41,454 bases of DNA, from assembly GCA_017478085.1 (NCBI GenBank), contig JAFVEE010000088.1, positions 1 through 41,454 on the forward strand. Reading direction: 5' to 3'. The position numbers and the translations under genes were made by a program. How positions within the stretch are numbered: position 1 is the stretch's first letter; the number at the start of each line of letters is the position of its first letter. The notes under the pieces were generated by a model. The model worked only from the letters and a program-made list of their open reading frames with translations, did not search any database and was not told the origin of the DNA. The stretch comes from Prevotella sp. Its GTDB lineage: Bacteria; Bacteroidota; Bacteroidia; Bacteroidales; Bacteroidaceae. This document shows, one piece after another, positions 1 through 7,525 of the stretch.

Positions 1-632
1 ACGGCTGGGTCATCGTCGACGGCAAGGAGTATGCCCTCGCACCGAAGGAGGCACTCTACATCGGGCGCGGCCACATCGCTAAGGACAAGGATGTAAACAA
101 GGTGGTGGAGTTCCGCTCGAAGGACGCCGCGAAACCCGCTAAGTTCTACCTCAACTCGGCCACGGCCCACCAGCACTACAAGACGCAGTGGATCACGCTC
201 GACGGCCGCAAGGGCTCGCTGAAGGCCGCCGTCTGGGGCCCCGTGGGCTCGCTTGAGGAGTGCAACAACCGCACGGTGTATAAGCTCATCGTGAACGACG
301 TGCTCGAGGAGGGCCCCTGCCAGCTGCAGCTCGGCCTGACGCAGCTGAACCCCGGCGCCGCCTGGAACACCATGCCGCCCCACACCCACGGCCGCCGCAT
401 CGAGGCCTACTACTACTTCAACCTGCCCGAAGGCCAGACCATCGCCCACATCATGGGCGAGCCGCAGGAGAGCCGCGTGGTGTGGCTGCACAACGAGCAG
501 GCCATCATGAGCCCCGAGTGGTCGATGCACGCCGCTGCCGGCACCTACTACTATACCTTCATCTGGGGTATGGCCGGCGAGAACCTCTATTACAACGACA
601 AGGACAATATTCCCGTGATTGACATCAAATAA
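1..632 (+). CDS. kduI: 5-dehydro-4-deoxy-D-glucuronate isomerase, 5' end outside window
   Basis: Isomerises 5-keto-4-deoxyuronate, the product of unsaturated uronates released by pectin or glycosaminoglycan breakdown, to 2,5-diketo-3-deoxygluconate in the cytoplasm. The reading frame is open from base 3; about 209 residues are present of a family length near 280, so roughly 70 N-terminal residues lie upstream. The cupin metal site is visible: HTHGRRIE at bases 381-404 supplies the H-x-H pair and the glutamate five residues on, and a further histidine (SMHAAAG, bases 528-530) matches the fourth zinc ligand. The C-terminal [10 protein letters not shown] block is typical of KduI. The stop is followed after 10 bases by an MFS transporter, which fits a uronate uptake and catabolism operon. 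Identification is secure; the start is not visible. Confidence 0.95.
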   Translation, partial: GWVIVDGKEYALAPKEALYIGRGHIAKDKDVNKVVEFRSKDAAKPAKFYLNSATAHQHYKTQWITLDGRKGSLKAAVWGPVGSLEECNNRTVYKLIVNDVLEEGPCQLQLGLTQLNPGAAWNTMPPHTHGRRIEAYYYFNLPEGQTIAHIMGEPQESRVVWLHNEQAIMSPEWSMHAAAGTYYYTFIWGMAGENLYYNDKDNIPVIDIK

Positions 633-642
633 TCTATAAACA

Positions 643-2091
643 ATGACACCAATTTCAACTACTAAGATGAGCAACTTCCGTTGGGTCATCTGTGCGTTGC
701 TCTTTTTGGCAACCACCGTCAACTACATGGACCGTCAGGTCTTGTCATTAACCTGGAAGGACTTTATTGCTCCCGAGTTCCACTGGACTGATGCCGACTA
801 CGGCACAATCACGGGTCTCTTCTCTCTGTTCTATGCTATTGCCAACCTGTTTGCAGGTAAGTTCATCGATTGGATGGGCACCAAGAAGGGCTATCTCATT
901 GCTATCTTTGTGTGGTCTACAGGTGCTGTGCTGCACGCCGGTTGCGGCTGGGCAGCCATGCAGATTGAGGGTTATAGCTCAGTAGCTGAGCTTGGACAGC
1001 TCACTGGCGATGCTGCTGTGGCCATTGCAACTATTTCCGTCTATCTGTTCCTGTCCTGTCGTTTGATTCTTGCCGTTGGTGAGGCTGGCAACTTCCCTGC
1101 AGCCATCAAGGCTACGGCCGAGTATTTCCCCAAGAAAGACCGTGCTTTCAGCACCTCTATCTTTAATAGTGGTGCATCGGTAGGTGCGCTGGCAGCTCCC
1201 GCCACCATTCCCCTGCTGGCCCGTGCATGGGGCTGGGAGATGGCTTTCATCATCATCGGTGTGCTGGGCTACGTGTGGATGGGCCTGTGGATGTGGCTCT
1301 ATGAGAAGCCTCGTCAGAACAAGCGCGTGAATCAGGCTGAGCTGAACTACATTGAGCAGGACAACGACCTGGCCGATGTGCAGGATCGTGATGCCGTGAA
1401 GGAAGAGAAGGCCATCCCGTTCTTCAAGTGCTTTACCTACAAGCAGACGTGGGCTTTCCTCGTGGGCAAGTTTATGACCGACGGCGTGTGGTGGTTCTTC
1501 CTGTTCTGGGCTCCTGCTTATTTCAGCGATCAGTATGGTTATACCAGTGACTCAACGATGGGTATTCTGCTCATCTTCACCCTTTACTTCATTGTGACAG
1601 TACTCTCCATCGGTGGTGGCTATCTGCCAAAATACTTTGTGGAGAATCGTGGCATGAATCCTTATCTGGGTAGTATGCGTGCCATGCTCATCTTTGCCTG
1701 CTTCCCCGTTCTGGGTCTGTTGGCACAGCCCCTTGGTGCCTATAGCGCATGGTGGCCCGCCATTCTGATTGGTCTGCTCGGTGCCGGACACCAGGCTTGG
1801 AGTGCCAATCTGTTCTCTACCATCGGTGATATGTTCCCCAAGAGCACCATCGGCACCATCGTCGGTCTGGGCACTATGACGGGTGGCTTAGGCTCCATGG
1901 CCATCAACATGGGTTCGGGCCAGTTCTTCACCTGGGCTGCCGAGCAGGGCGCTGCCTTCTCGTTCTTCGGCTTCGAGGGCAAGCCCGCTGCCTATATGGT
2001 GGTGTTCTGCATCTGCGCCGTGGCCTACCTCATTGGCTGGTGCATCATGAAGGCACTTGTACCAAAGTACAAGCCCATCATCGTGGAGTAA
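643..2091 (+). CDS. MFS transporter, hexuronate (ExuT/ACS-like) family
   Basis: Inner-membrane major facilitator protein of 482 residues, likely a proton-coupled importer of hexuronates or related sugar acids. About twelve hydrophobic segments are visible. The first carries NYMDRQVLS and the loop between the second and third reads GKFIDWMGTKKG, matching the MFS loop motif; both are typical of the anion:cation symporter (ACS) group. It begins 10 bases after kduI on the same strand, so co-transcription and a role in uronate uptake are likely (inference from context). An in-frame ATG at 667 (MSNFRWV) is an alternative start that would remove eight residues. Substrate cannot be read from sequence; galacturonate, glucuronate or an unsaturated uronate are all possible. 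Confidence 0.85.
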   Translation: MTPISTTKMSNFRWVICALLFLATTVNYMDRQVLSLTWKDFIAPEFHWTDADYGTITGLFSLFYAIANLFAGKFIDWMGTKKGYLIAIFVWSTGAVLHAGCGWAAMQIEGYSSVAELGQLTGDAAVAIATISVYLFLSCRLILAVGEAGNFPAAIKATAEYFPKKDRAFSTSIFNSGASVGALAAPATIPLLARAWGWEMAFIIIGVLGYVWMGLWMWLYEKPRQNKRVNQAELNYIEQDNDLADVQDRDAVKEEKAIPFFKCFTYKQTWAFLVGKFMTDGVWWFFLFWAPAYFSDQYGYTSDSTMGILLIFTLYFIVTVLSIGGGYLPKYFVENRGMNPYLGSMRAMLIFACFPVLGLLAQPLGAYSAWWPAILIGLLGAGHQAWSANLFSTIGDMFPKSTIGTIVGLGTMTGGLGSMAINMGSGQFFTWAAEQGAAFSFFGFEGKPAAYMVVFCICAVAYLIGWCIMKALVPKYKPIIVE

Positions 2092-2110
2092 TCACTTAGT
2101 ACAGAATAGT

Positions 2111-2191
2111 AACGGAACACGAAGACACGAAGACACAAAGAGCTGCGCACTGAGTAGCAATCTTTGTGTCTTCGTGTCTTCGTGTTCCGTT
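2111..2191. repeat. Perfect 30-bp inverted repeat built of 8-bp units; putative bidirectional terminator
   Basis: Arms at 2111-2140 and 2162-2191 are exact reverse complements over 30 bases, separated by 21 bases. Each arm is itself made of near-identical 8-mers (ACACGAAG, ACACGAAG, ACACAAAG). It lies between the convergent transporter and the small secreted protein gene, so it could terminate both transcripts, but the perfect long arms and internal tandem structure look more like a dispersed repeat than a simple terminator. Confidence 0.8.
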
Positions 2192-2209
2192 AAATATATC
2201 CGTTAAATA

Positions 2210-2710
2210 TTAGTAGTCTTCGAGTGCCTTTTTCAGCCGTTCTTTTTCTCGTTCCTTGCGGCTGGTGCGCCACTTCTTGGGGATGATGTATTTCAGCAGG
2301 CCGAAAAGGTTGCCGTTGGGATTGGCCCCGATGAGCTGCGCATCGGTCTTGTTGAGGCCCAGCCTGCTGTTCAGGTCGGCCAACGGGTCTTCGCCAGTGG
2401 TGGCACCGAAGACCGTCACCTCGTCTAACTGTTGATAGTTGGGGTAGAGGGCCACCTTGTCTTCCAGATCGCTCACGTTGACGATGTAGCTCACGTAGTT
2501 GATGTGAGAGAACACCAGCGTCTTGCAGTCCTTGGGCAGGGAGAAGCGGCCCAGGGAGTCAGTCACGACGGTGAAGTCCTTGCCCGTGATGCTCACGTTG
2601 GCGATGGGACGCCCCGTGTCGCCATCGACTACCACCCGCTTCTTCTGTGCCGAAGCCGTCAGACAGCCTGCCAGCGCGATGGCTAAGAGTGCTATATGTT
2701 TGCTTTTCAT
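2210..2710 (-). CDS. Small secreted protein with carboxypeptidase-regulatory-like domain
   Basis: A 166-residue protein of unknown specific role. Residues 1-21 form a signal peptide (hydrophobic core LLAIALAG, then LTASAQ). Residues about 24-98 match the carboxypeptidase regulatory-like beta-sandwich common at the N terminus of Bacteroidota outer-membrane proteins: DGDTGRPIANVSITGK, then TDSLGRFSLP, and the LDEVTVFG ending that in TonB-dependent receptors leads into the plug. Here no plug or barrel follows; the protein ends in a strongly basic tail (KKWRTSRKEREKERLKK). It may be a free-standing adaptor of the envelope. A consensus promoter lies directly against the start codon, so the mRNA may lack a leader. 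The cysteine at position 16 lies inside the hydrophobic core and is not a convincing lipobox. Confidence 0.75.
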   Translation of the reverse strand: MKSKHIALLAIALAGCLTASAQKKRVVVDGDTGRPIANVSITGKDFTVVTDSLGRFSLPKDCKTLVFSHINYVSYIVNVSDLEDKVALYPNYQQLDEVTVFGATTGEDPLADLNSRLGLNKTDAQLIGANPNGNLFGLLKYIIPKKWRTSRKEREKERLKKALEDY

Positions 2711-2714
2711 GTTG

Positions 2715-2746
2715 CAAAAGTAGCCTTTTATGCAGGGCTGCCCAAA
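2715..2746 (-). promoter_or_regulatory. Promoter of the small secreted protein gene
   Basis: On the minus strand TTTG (2743-2746) and TACTTTTG (2715-2722) are separated by exactly 20 bases, matching the Bacteroidota consensus. The G of the -7 element is only five bases from the A of the start codon at 2710, so transcription should begin at or next to the ATG. Confidence 0.7.
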
Positions 2747-2862
2747 CTTTTTATACCACTTTAGCCAACGTTAGCAACCTTTTTCTTAAAAGTGTTTTTG
2801 AAAAGTGAAGGGATTGAAACGAGCCCCGAAGGGTTAAACTTTGTAAACAATCGAATGTTTAA

Positions 2863-2887
2863 TAGTACTTTGTATTGCAAGGTACTA
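2863..2887. promoter_or_regulatory. Candidate PadR operator
   Basis: Imperfect 25-bp palindrome with TAGTAC and GTACTA outer arms plus inner TTG/CAA. It overlaps the -33 element of the promoter serving the PadR-PspC operon. PadR-family operators typically carry GTAC-containing inverted repeats, so autorepression is the simple reading. Confidence 0.6.
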
Positions 2888-2905
2888 ATATTTTACCTAT
2901 CTTTG
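2874..2905 (+). promoter_or_regulatory. Promoter of the PadR-PspC operon
   Basis: ATTG at 2874-2877 and TATCTTTG at 2898-2905 are 20 bases apart, close to the Bacteroidota consensus. The start codon is 25 bases further on. The candidate PadR operator covers the upstream element. Confidence 0.6.
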
Positions 2906-2930
2906 CACCGTCAAACCAACAATTAGCGAT

Positions 2931-3281
2931 ATGGCAATGAATATTGAGAATGCAAAATCACAGATGCGCAAGGGCATGTTGGAGTACTGCGTGCTGCTGT
3001 TGCTGAAGCACCGGCCCTCGTATGCCAGCGACATCATTCAGCAGCTGAAGGATGCCGAGCTGCTGGTGGTGGAGGGTACGCTCTACCCCCTGCTGACCCG
3101 ACTGAAGAACGACGGCCTGCTGACCTACCAGTGGCAGGAGTCTACCCAGGGCCCGCCCCGTAAGTACTACGCACTGAGCCACGAAGGCGAGCAGTTCCTC
3201 GAAGGGCTCGACACCGCCTGGACCGAGCTGTCGAACACCATTAATTACTTAAAAAACACCCGTAAAGAATTTCACCTTTAA
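2931..3281 (+). CDS. PadR-family transcriptional regulator
   Basis: A 116-residue DNA-binding protein of the normal PadR length. The winged-helix fold spans roughly residues 12-90: a first helix MLEYCVLLLL, then GTLYPLLTRL (residues 49-58), the recognition-helix motif diagnostic of PadR, and the wing RKYYALSHEGEQFL. The C-terminal helix would provide dimerisation. It is followed after five bases by a PspC-domain membrane protein, a pairing common in Bacteroidota that suggests a regulator and its envelope-stress target. An imperfect palindrome with TAGTAC/GTACTA arms overlaps its promoter, consistent with autoregulation. The ligand or signal is unknown. An internal ATG two codons downstream is an equally possible start. 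Confidence 0.92.
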   Translation: MAMNIENAKSQMRKGMLEYCVLLLLKHRPSYASDIIQQLKDAELLVVEGTLYPLLTRLKNDGLLTYQWQESTQGPPRKYYALSHEGEQFLEGLDTAWTELSNTINYLKNTRKEFHL

Positions 3282-3286
3282 CCGTT

Positions 3287-4924
3287 ATGAAAAAGAACTT
3301 CACCATTAACCTGTGTGGCCGCCTCTATCAGATCGACGAGGATGCCTACGACATGCTGCAGCACTATATGGCTTCGCTGCACTCGTATTTTGGACCTCAG
3401 CCCGGGGGCGACGAGATAGCCAACGATATTGAGGAGCGTATTGCCGAGCTGTTCGACGAACTGAAACAGCAGGGCACGGTGGCCATCACCATCGACCACG
3501 TGAAGGACATCATCACCCGTATAGGCCGCCCCGAGCAGTTGGCCGGCGACGATGCCGAGCGTGCCGATGACGCTGGCTATACGAACGCTTCAGCCTCCTC
3601 CTCCGCTTCTTACGCCAAGCAGGGGCAGGCACCCAAGAAGCTCTACCGCAACCCCAACGACAAGATGGTGGCCGGTGTGCTCTCGGGTCTGGCTGCCTAT
3701 ACCGACACCGACGTCACCTTCTGGCGTCTGGGCACGGTGCTCTTCACCTTCTTTTATGGCACGGGCCTGTTGCTCTACATCGTGCTGGCCATCGTGCTGC
3801 CCCAGGCCAATACCCCCGAGGAACAGCTGCGCATGAAAGGGAAAGAGGTAAACCCTCAGAACCTGGCCGATGTCGTGGTCGATGACCAGCAGAAGCAGCC
3901 GTTGCAGACATCGGGCCTGCGCGAAGTGTTCTCCATCATCCTGAAGGTCATCATCGGCTTCTTCGTGGCCCTGGCCGTGGTCATTGGCGGCGCCCTGGCC
4001 ATTGCCTTCCTTGGCGTGCTGATGACCACCGTGTTTGCCCTGCTGATGCCTGCCTCGCACGCCGTGACCATGCCCTTCACCCTGGGCGGCATGGGGCTGG
4101 CCGACGTCTGGGCAGATCACCCCGCCATGCTGATAGGCTTCGTGGTGGCTTTGCTCACGGTGCTCTTTATTCCCGTCTATGCCATCGTACACATGGTGCT
4201 GTCGCTGCTCAAGAAGATCAAGCCGATGGGCGTGGCCCAGCGCATCGTGCTCATCGTGATCTGGATCATAGCCCTGTGCTGTCTCGTCCCGCTGGGTGGC
4301 AGTATCGGCGTGATGCACGACGAGTATGAGCGTGAGCACCGTGCCGAACGCCAGAACTGGATGAGCGACTTCGACCGTGACTATATGAAGCGAAATGGGT
4401 GGAAACTGCTGAAGCACGAGAACTGCCACGGCAGCTATTCCAGCAGTGGCGAGTACTTCCTGGGCAACGACAAGGCCTATCTAGATGCCTACGACAACAA
4501 CTGCATGGCCGTCTACCAGGTAGAGACCCAGCTGCTGCCAGCCGATTCGGGCTACTTCCGCATCAGCTGCAATGCCCGTGCCCAGGGCGAGGGCGTCTAC
4601 ATCTACGCTACGACTCCCTCGGCAGGCAACCGTCCGCTGGCCAAGACCATGGTGCCCGTCTATGGCAATACGGGCGGCAAGCTATGGGAGGAGGCCCGCG
4701 AGCAGCTGAACGACTCGGCGCTGGCACAGAGGGCCCGACTGATTCGCGAAGCCAACGATGGCCGGGGCTTTGGCTGGAGCCCCGTCGAGGTGTACGTGCG
4801 GCTGGAGCATGCCGACACGCTGTGCTACGGCGTTTCGACCGATCCCGCCTTCACGGGCGAGCCCTATAGCTCGGAGTGGTTCTCGGCCTGCGACTTCAAG
4901 GTAGAGAAGGTAGAGGAGAAGTAG
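3287..4924 (+). CDS. PspC-domain membrane protein
   Basis: A 545-residue inner-membrane protein. Residues 1-88 form a soluble N-terminal region (INLCGRLYQIDEDAYDML, then ANDIEERIAELFDELK) usual in Bacteroidota PspC proteins. A Ser/Ala-rich linker precedes the PspC domain at about 117-175 (KKLYRNPNDKMVAGVLSGLA, then one membrane segment). Further membrane segments lie near 213-256, 280-308 and 319-337, and residues about 345-545 form a large soluble C-terminal domain, presumably periplasmic. PspC domains take part in phage-shock or envelope-stress responses in other bacteria; a direct role here is inferred. Expression is probably controlled by the PadR protein encoded five bases upstream. The stop is only four bases from the convergent GH2 gene, with no terminator visible between. 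Confidence 0.88.
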   Translation: MKKNFTINLCGRLYQIDEDAYDMLQHYMASLHSYFGPQPGGDEIANDIEERIAELFDELKQQGTVAITIDHVKDIITRIGRPEQLAGDDAERADDAGYTNASASSSASYAKQGQAPKKLYRNPNDKMVAGVLSGLAAYTDTDVTFWRLGTVLFTFFYGTGLLLYIVLAIVLPQANTPEEQLRMKGKEVNPQNLADVVVDDQQKQPLQTSGLREVFSIILKVIIGFFVALAVVIGGALAIAFLGVLMTTVFALLMPASHAVTMPFTLGGMGLADVWADHPAMLIGFVVALLTVLFIPVYAIVHMVLSLLKKIKPMGVAQRIVLIVIWIIALCCLVPLGGSIGVMHDEYEREHRAERQNWMSDFDRDYMKRNGWKLLKHENCHGSYSSSGEYFLGNDKAYLDAYDNNCMAVYQVETQLLPADSGYFRISCNARAQGEGVYIYATTPSAGNRPLAKTMVPVYGNTGGKLWEEAREQLNDSALAQRARLIREANDGRGFGWSPVEVYVRLEHADTLCYGVSTDPAFTGEPYSSEWFSACDFKVEKVEEK

Positions 4925-4928
4925 CCTT

Positions 4929-7394
4929 TCAGGGCAACGGCCATTCGGCAGTTTGCAGGAAGGGGGCAGCGGCACGCAGGGTGAGCTGTCCCTCTTTTTG
5001 TGGCTCTATGTAGGCCACCAGGCGGCCGTTGTGCACGCGGAGCGTGTTCCTGCGCTGTCGACCGGCCACGGTGTTGTCGGAGATGTTGCCGTTCTCCATA
5101 CCCAGCAGACGTGCTCCGCGCACCGTCAGCGTCACCTCGTGGTCGGCCTGGCGCACCACGTTGCCATCCTCGTCGACCACCTCAACAAAGACGTGGGCCA
5201 CCGAGTCGGTGGATAGTCGCAGGGCGTAAGGAGCCTTGGTGGTCTTGATCTCGTAGGAGGCACCGTTGGCGGCTTCGCAGCGCAGCGTGCCCGGGGCATA
5301 GTCTACGTCCCAGTACAGAATATCGGTGTTGGCATCGCGCTTTGGCTCCCCGCCGATGGGCTGCCCGTTCAGCAGCAGCCGTGCCGAAGGGGCGTTGGTG
5401 TAGCACACCACGCGCACCGTCTGGCCCTCAGTGAAGTTCCAGCTATCGGGAGCATAGGGGTGGGGGGCTGAGAGGTTATAGGGCCTATGGGTCTCATGGG
5501 GCTCATATGGCCTATTGGTCCTATTAGCCCTATTGGTCCTATTTGGGCCATAGGCCCCAATATAGCAGGTGGGGAGCTCGCTCCACAGGGCCGCCCTGTA
5601 CCAGCCTAAGGGCTTGCGCTGGCCAGCCAGGTCGAGCAGGCCTGCCGACGAGCCGCGGGCCGGCCACACGCCGCTCTCGCCCAGATAGTCGATGCCCGTC
5701 CACAGGAACTGGCCGAAGATGTGCTGATGATCGCGCACCGCCTTCCACGCAGGCAGGTCGTGGCGGTTCTCCGAGCCATAGATCACGCGCCCGGGATAGC
5801 GCTGGTGGTCGCTGTCGTAGCGGCTCTCCGTGTAGTTATAGCCCACCACGTCGATGGCCGAGGGGTAGGCCGTCTCGTTCGACATCACCACGCCGGCCAG
5901 TGCACCGGTGGTGGGGCGGCTGGGGTCGATGTCCTTCACGATCTTGGCCAGCCGCTGGGCTATGCGGCCTATGCGCTCCGCATGGGGCTGTTCGGGCTTG
6001 TAGCCACCATACATAGGCTGGGTGAAGCCCGTGCCGTCGCCATCGAGCACAGGGTGCGAGTAGGGGTCGTTGGGATAGTCTACCTCGTTGCCAATGGACC
6101 ACATAAAGATGCTGGGGTGGCAGCGGTCGCGGCGCACCATGTCGGCCACGTCGCGGTCTATCCATTCCTCGAAATAGGTGTAGGTGCCCTCGAAGCCTGG
6201 ACGGCCTTGGTTCCAGCCCTTCATCCACTTGCGCTTGGGAAACTCCCACTCGTCGCTGGCCTCGTCCATGACGAGCATGCCCAGCTCGTCGCACAGGTCG
6301 TAGAGCTCCGGGGCGTGCGGGTTATGGCTCATGCGTATGGCGTTCACGCCGATGCGCTTCAGCTCCAGCAGGCGGCGGTGCCACACCTCCTTGGGCACGG
6401 CGGTGCCCAGCACGCCCGCATCGTCGTGCAGGCAGACGCCCTTCACCTTCATCCACTGGCCGTTCAGGGCGAAGCCTTTGTCGGGCGAGAAGTCGAGCGT
6501 GCGCAGTCCGGCGCGTACTACCGATTGGTCGCCATTTGACAGCCGGGTCGTGAGCGTGTAGAGATAGGGGCGCTCGAGCATCCAGCGTTGCGGGTTGGTC
6601 ACGGTGAGCTTCACCGTTTTCTTCTCCTGCGTTCCCATCTTGGTGCTGGCCGTTGCCACCGTTCTTCCCTCGGCATCGGTCAGCGTGACGGTAGCCGTAA
6701 GCGCGAGTGCTGACTTCGTGGTGCGCTCGTCGGCTGTTTCCACATCGACCTCGACCACGGCTTTCCGCTTGTCGATGCTCTTCAGCCGGTAGGCCGTTCC
6801 CCAGAGGGCCAGATGCACCTCGGGGGCGGTGATGAGCCACACATTGCGGTTGATGCCCGAACCGGTGTACCAGCGCGAGTCGGCTTCCTGCGAGTGGTCT
6901 ACCCGCACGGCCAGCACGTTCTGGCCCTCCTTATTATAATAAGGTGTCAGGTCGTAGAGGAACGAGGCAAAGCCGCTGGGGCGCTTGCCTAAGAGATGAC
7001 CATTCAGATAGACCTCGGAATGGTTGTAGACTCCCTCGAAGTAGATGAAGGTGAGAGACCCAACGGACCCACCCCCGGCCCCTCCCTCAGAGGGAGGGGA
7101 GTAGAGGGTCTTTCGATACCACCCAATGCCTCCTGGCAGATAGCCTTGGCACGAGCCCTTGTCGGGCGACATGGGCTGTTCCACGCCCCAGTCGTGGGGC
7201 AGGGCGACGGTGCGCCAGCGCGAATCGTCGTAGTCAGTGCTCTGCATCTCGGGGCTTTCAAACACGTTCCAGGCCGTGTCGACCCGCAGGAATCGCCAGC
7301 CGTCGTTCAGTTTCTCGGCCTTGCCAAAGGACACCTGGGCCTGCAAGGCTTGCACGGAAAAGAGGGCAAAAAGTGATAGTAGTAGTTCTCTCAT
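4929..7394 (-). CDS. Secreted glycoside hydrolase family 2 (beta-galactosidase-like) with in-frame repeat insertions
   Basis: An 821-residue exo-glycosidase, probably acting on beta-galactosides in the periplasm; substrate specificity is inferred only. Residues 1-19 are a signal peptide. The GH2 order is present: sugar-binding domain (GWYRKT, VYNHSEVYLNGHLLG, GSGINRNVWL), immunoglobulin-like domain, TIM barrel from about residue 300 (RMSHNPHAPELYDLCDE). Catalytic residues are the acid/base in SIGNEVDY (Glu437) and the nucleophile in YGSENRH (Glu542). Two segments look foreign: residues about 98-109, encoded by a GC-rich palindromic repeat (7068-7103), and residues 613-639, nine tripeptides encoded by nine 9-bp repeats (5478-5558). 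Neither disturbs the frame or catalytic residues. The gene lies downstream of the nitroreductase and protease genes, separated from them by a palindrome array. Confidence 0.92.
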   Translation of the reverse strand: MRELLLSLFALFSVQALQAQVSFGKAEKLNDGWRFLRVDTAWNVFESPEMQSTDYDDSRWRTVALPHDWGVEQPMSPDKGSCQGYLPGGIGWYRKTLYSPPSEGGAGGGSVGSLTFIYFEGVYNHSEVYLNGHLLGKRPSGFASFLYDLTPYYNKEGQNVLAVRVDHSQEADSRWYTGSGINRNVWLITAPEVHLALWGTAYRLKSIDKRKAVVEVDVETADERTTKSALALTATVTLTDAEGRTVATASTKMGTQEKKTVKLTVTNPQRWMLERPYLYTLTTRLSNGDQSVVRAGLRTLDFSPDKGFALNGQWMKVKGVCLHDDAGVLGTAVPKEVWHRRLLELKRIGVNAIRMSHNPHAPELYDLCDELGMLVMDEASDEWEFPKRKWMKGWNQGRPGFEGTYTYFEEWIDRDVADMVRRDRCHPSIFMWSIGNEVDYPNDPYSHPVLDGDGTGFTQPMYGGYKPEQPHAERIGRIAQRLAKIVKDIDPSRPTTGALAGVVMSNETAYPSAIDVVGYNYTESRYDSDHQRYPGRVIYGSENRHDLPAWKAVRDHQHIFGQFLWTGIDYLGESGVWPARGSSAGLLDLAGQRKPLGWYRAALWSELPTCYIGAYGPNRTNRANRTNRPYEPHETHRPYNLSAPHPYAPDSWNFTEGQTVRVVCYTNAPSARLLLNGQPIGGEPKRDANTDILYWDVDYAPGTLRCEAANGASYEIKTTKAPYALRLSTDSVAHVFVEVVDEDGNVVRQADHEVTLTVRGARLLGMENGNISDNTVAGRQRRNTLRVHNGRLVAYIEPQKEGQLTLRAAAPFLQTAEWPLP
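5478..5558 (-). repeat. Nine tandem 9-bp units inside the GH2 coding sequence
   Basis: Read on the plus strand the units are ATAGGGCCT, ATGGGTCTC, ATGGGGCTC, ATATGGCCT, ATTGGTCCT, ATTAGCCCT, ATTGGTCCT, ATTTGGGCC and ATAGGCCCC. Unit borders coincide with codon borders, so each encodes one tripeptide: GAY, GPN, RTN, RAN, RTN, RPY, EPH, ETH, RPY. The same 9-bp family occurs in gaps at 29165-29227 and 35489-35580. Confidence 0.9.
7068..7103 (-). repeat. GC-rich palindromic repeat inside the GH2 coding sequence
   Basis: Contains a perfect palindrome at 7079-7099 (arms CCCCTCCCTC and GAGGGAGGGG around a single A) beside an ACCCACCCCCGG stretch. On the coding strand it yields a Ser/Pro/Gly-rich segment (SPPSEGGAGGG) in a surface loop between two strands of the GH2 sugar-binding domain, where relatives usually have a short loop. 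It resembles the GC-rich palindromic repeats found in gaps of Bacteroidota genomes (from memory). Confidence 0.7.
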
Positions 7395-7421
7395 GTTGTT
7401 TTAGTGTTGGTAGTGAAAAAT

Positions 7422-7525
7422 AATGGAGCGCTCCGTTGGGTTGCAACGAAGGCTCCGTTAGGATGCAATGGAGCCTCCATTGCGCCGTAACGGAGCCTTC
7501 GTTGTTAGTCAATGAAGCCTTGGTT
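7422..7525. repeat. Array of five 15-16-bp palindromes at 22-bp period
   Basis: Units start at 7422 (AATGGAGCGCTCCGTT), 7445 (AACGAAGGCTCCGTT), 7467 (AATGGAGCCTCCATT), 7489 (AACGGAGCCTTCGTT) and 7511 (AATGAAGCCTTGGTT, diverged). All are separated by 7-base spacers of differing sequence. Units at 7445 and 7489 are exact reverse complements, including a shared departure from the consensus. The last unit encodes the final residues of the nitroreductase, and its stop codon lies in the preceding spacer. The array fills the gap between the nitroreductase and GH2 genes. Confidence 0.9.

Noticed and set aside
643-2091. Horizontal transfer of the MFS transporter suggested by its more T-ending codons compared with kduI
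   Set aside because: The difference is moderate by eye, and operon context with kduI argues for a native gene; a codon-usage calculation was not possible.
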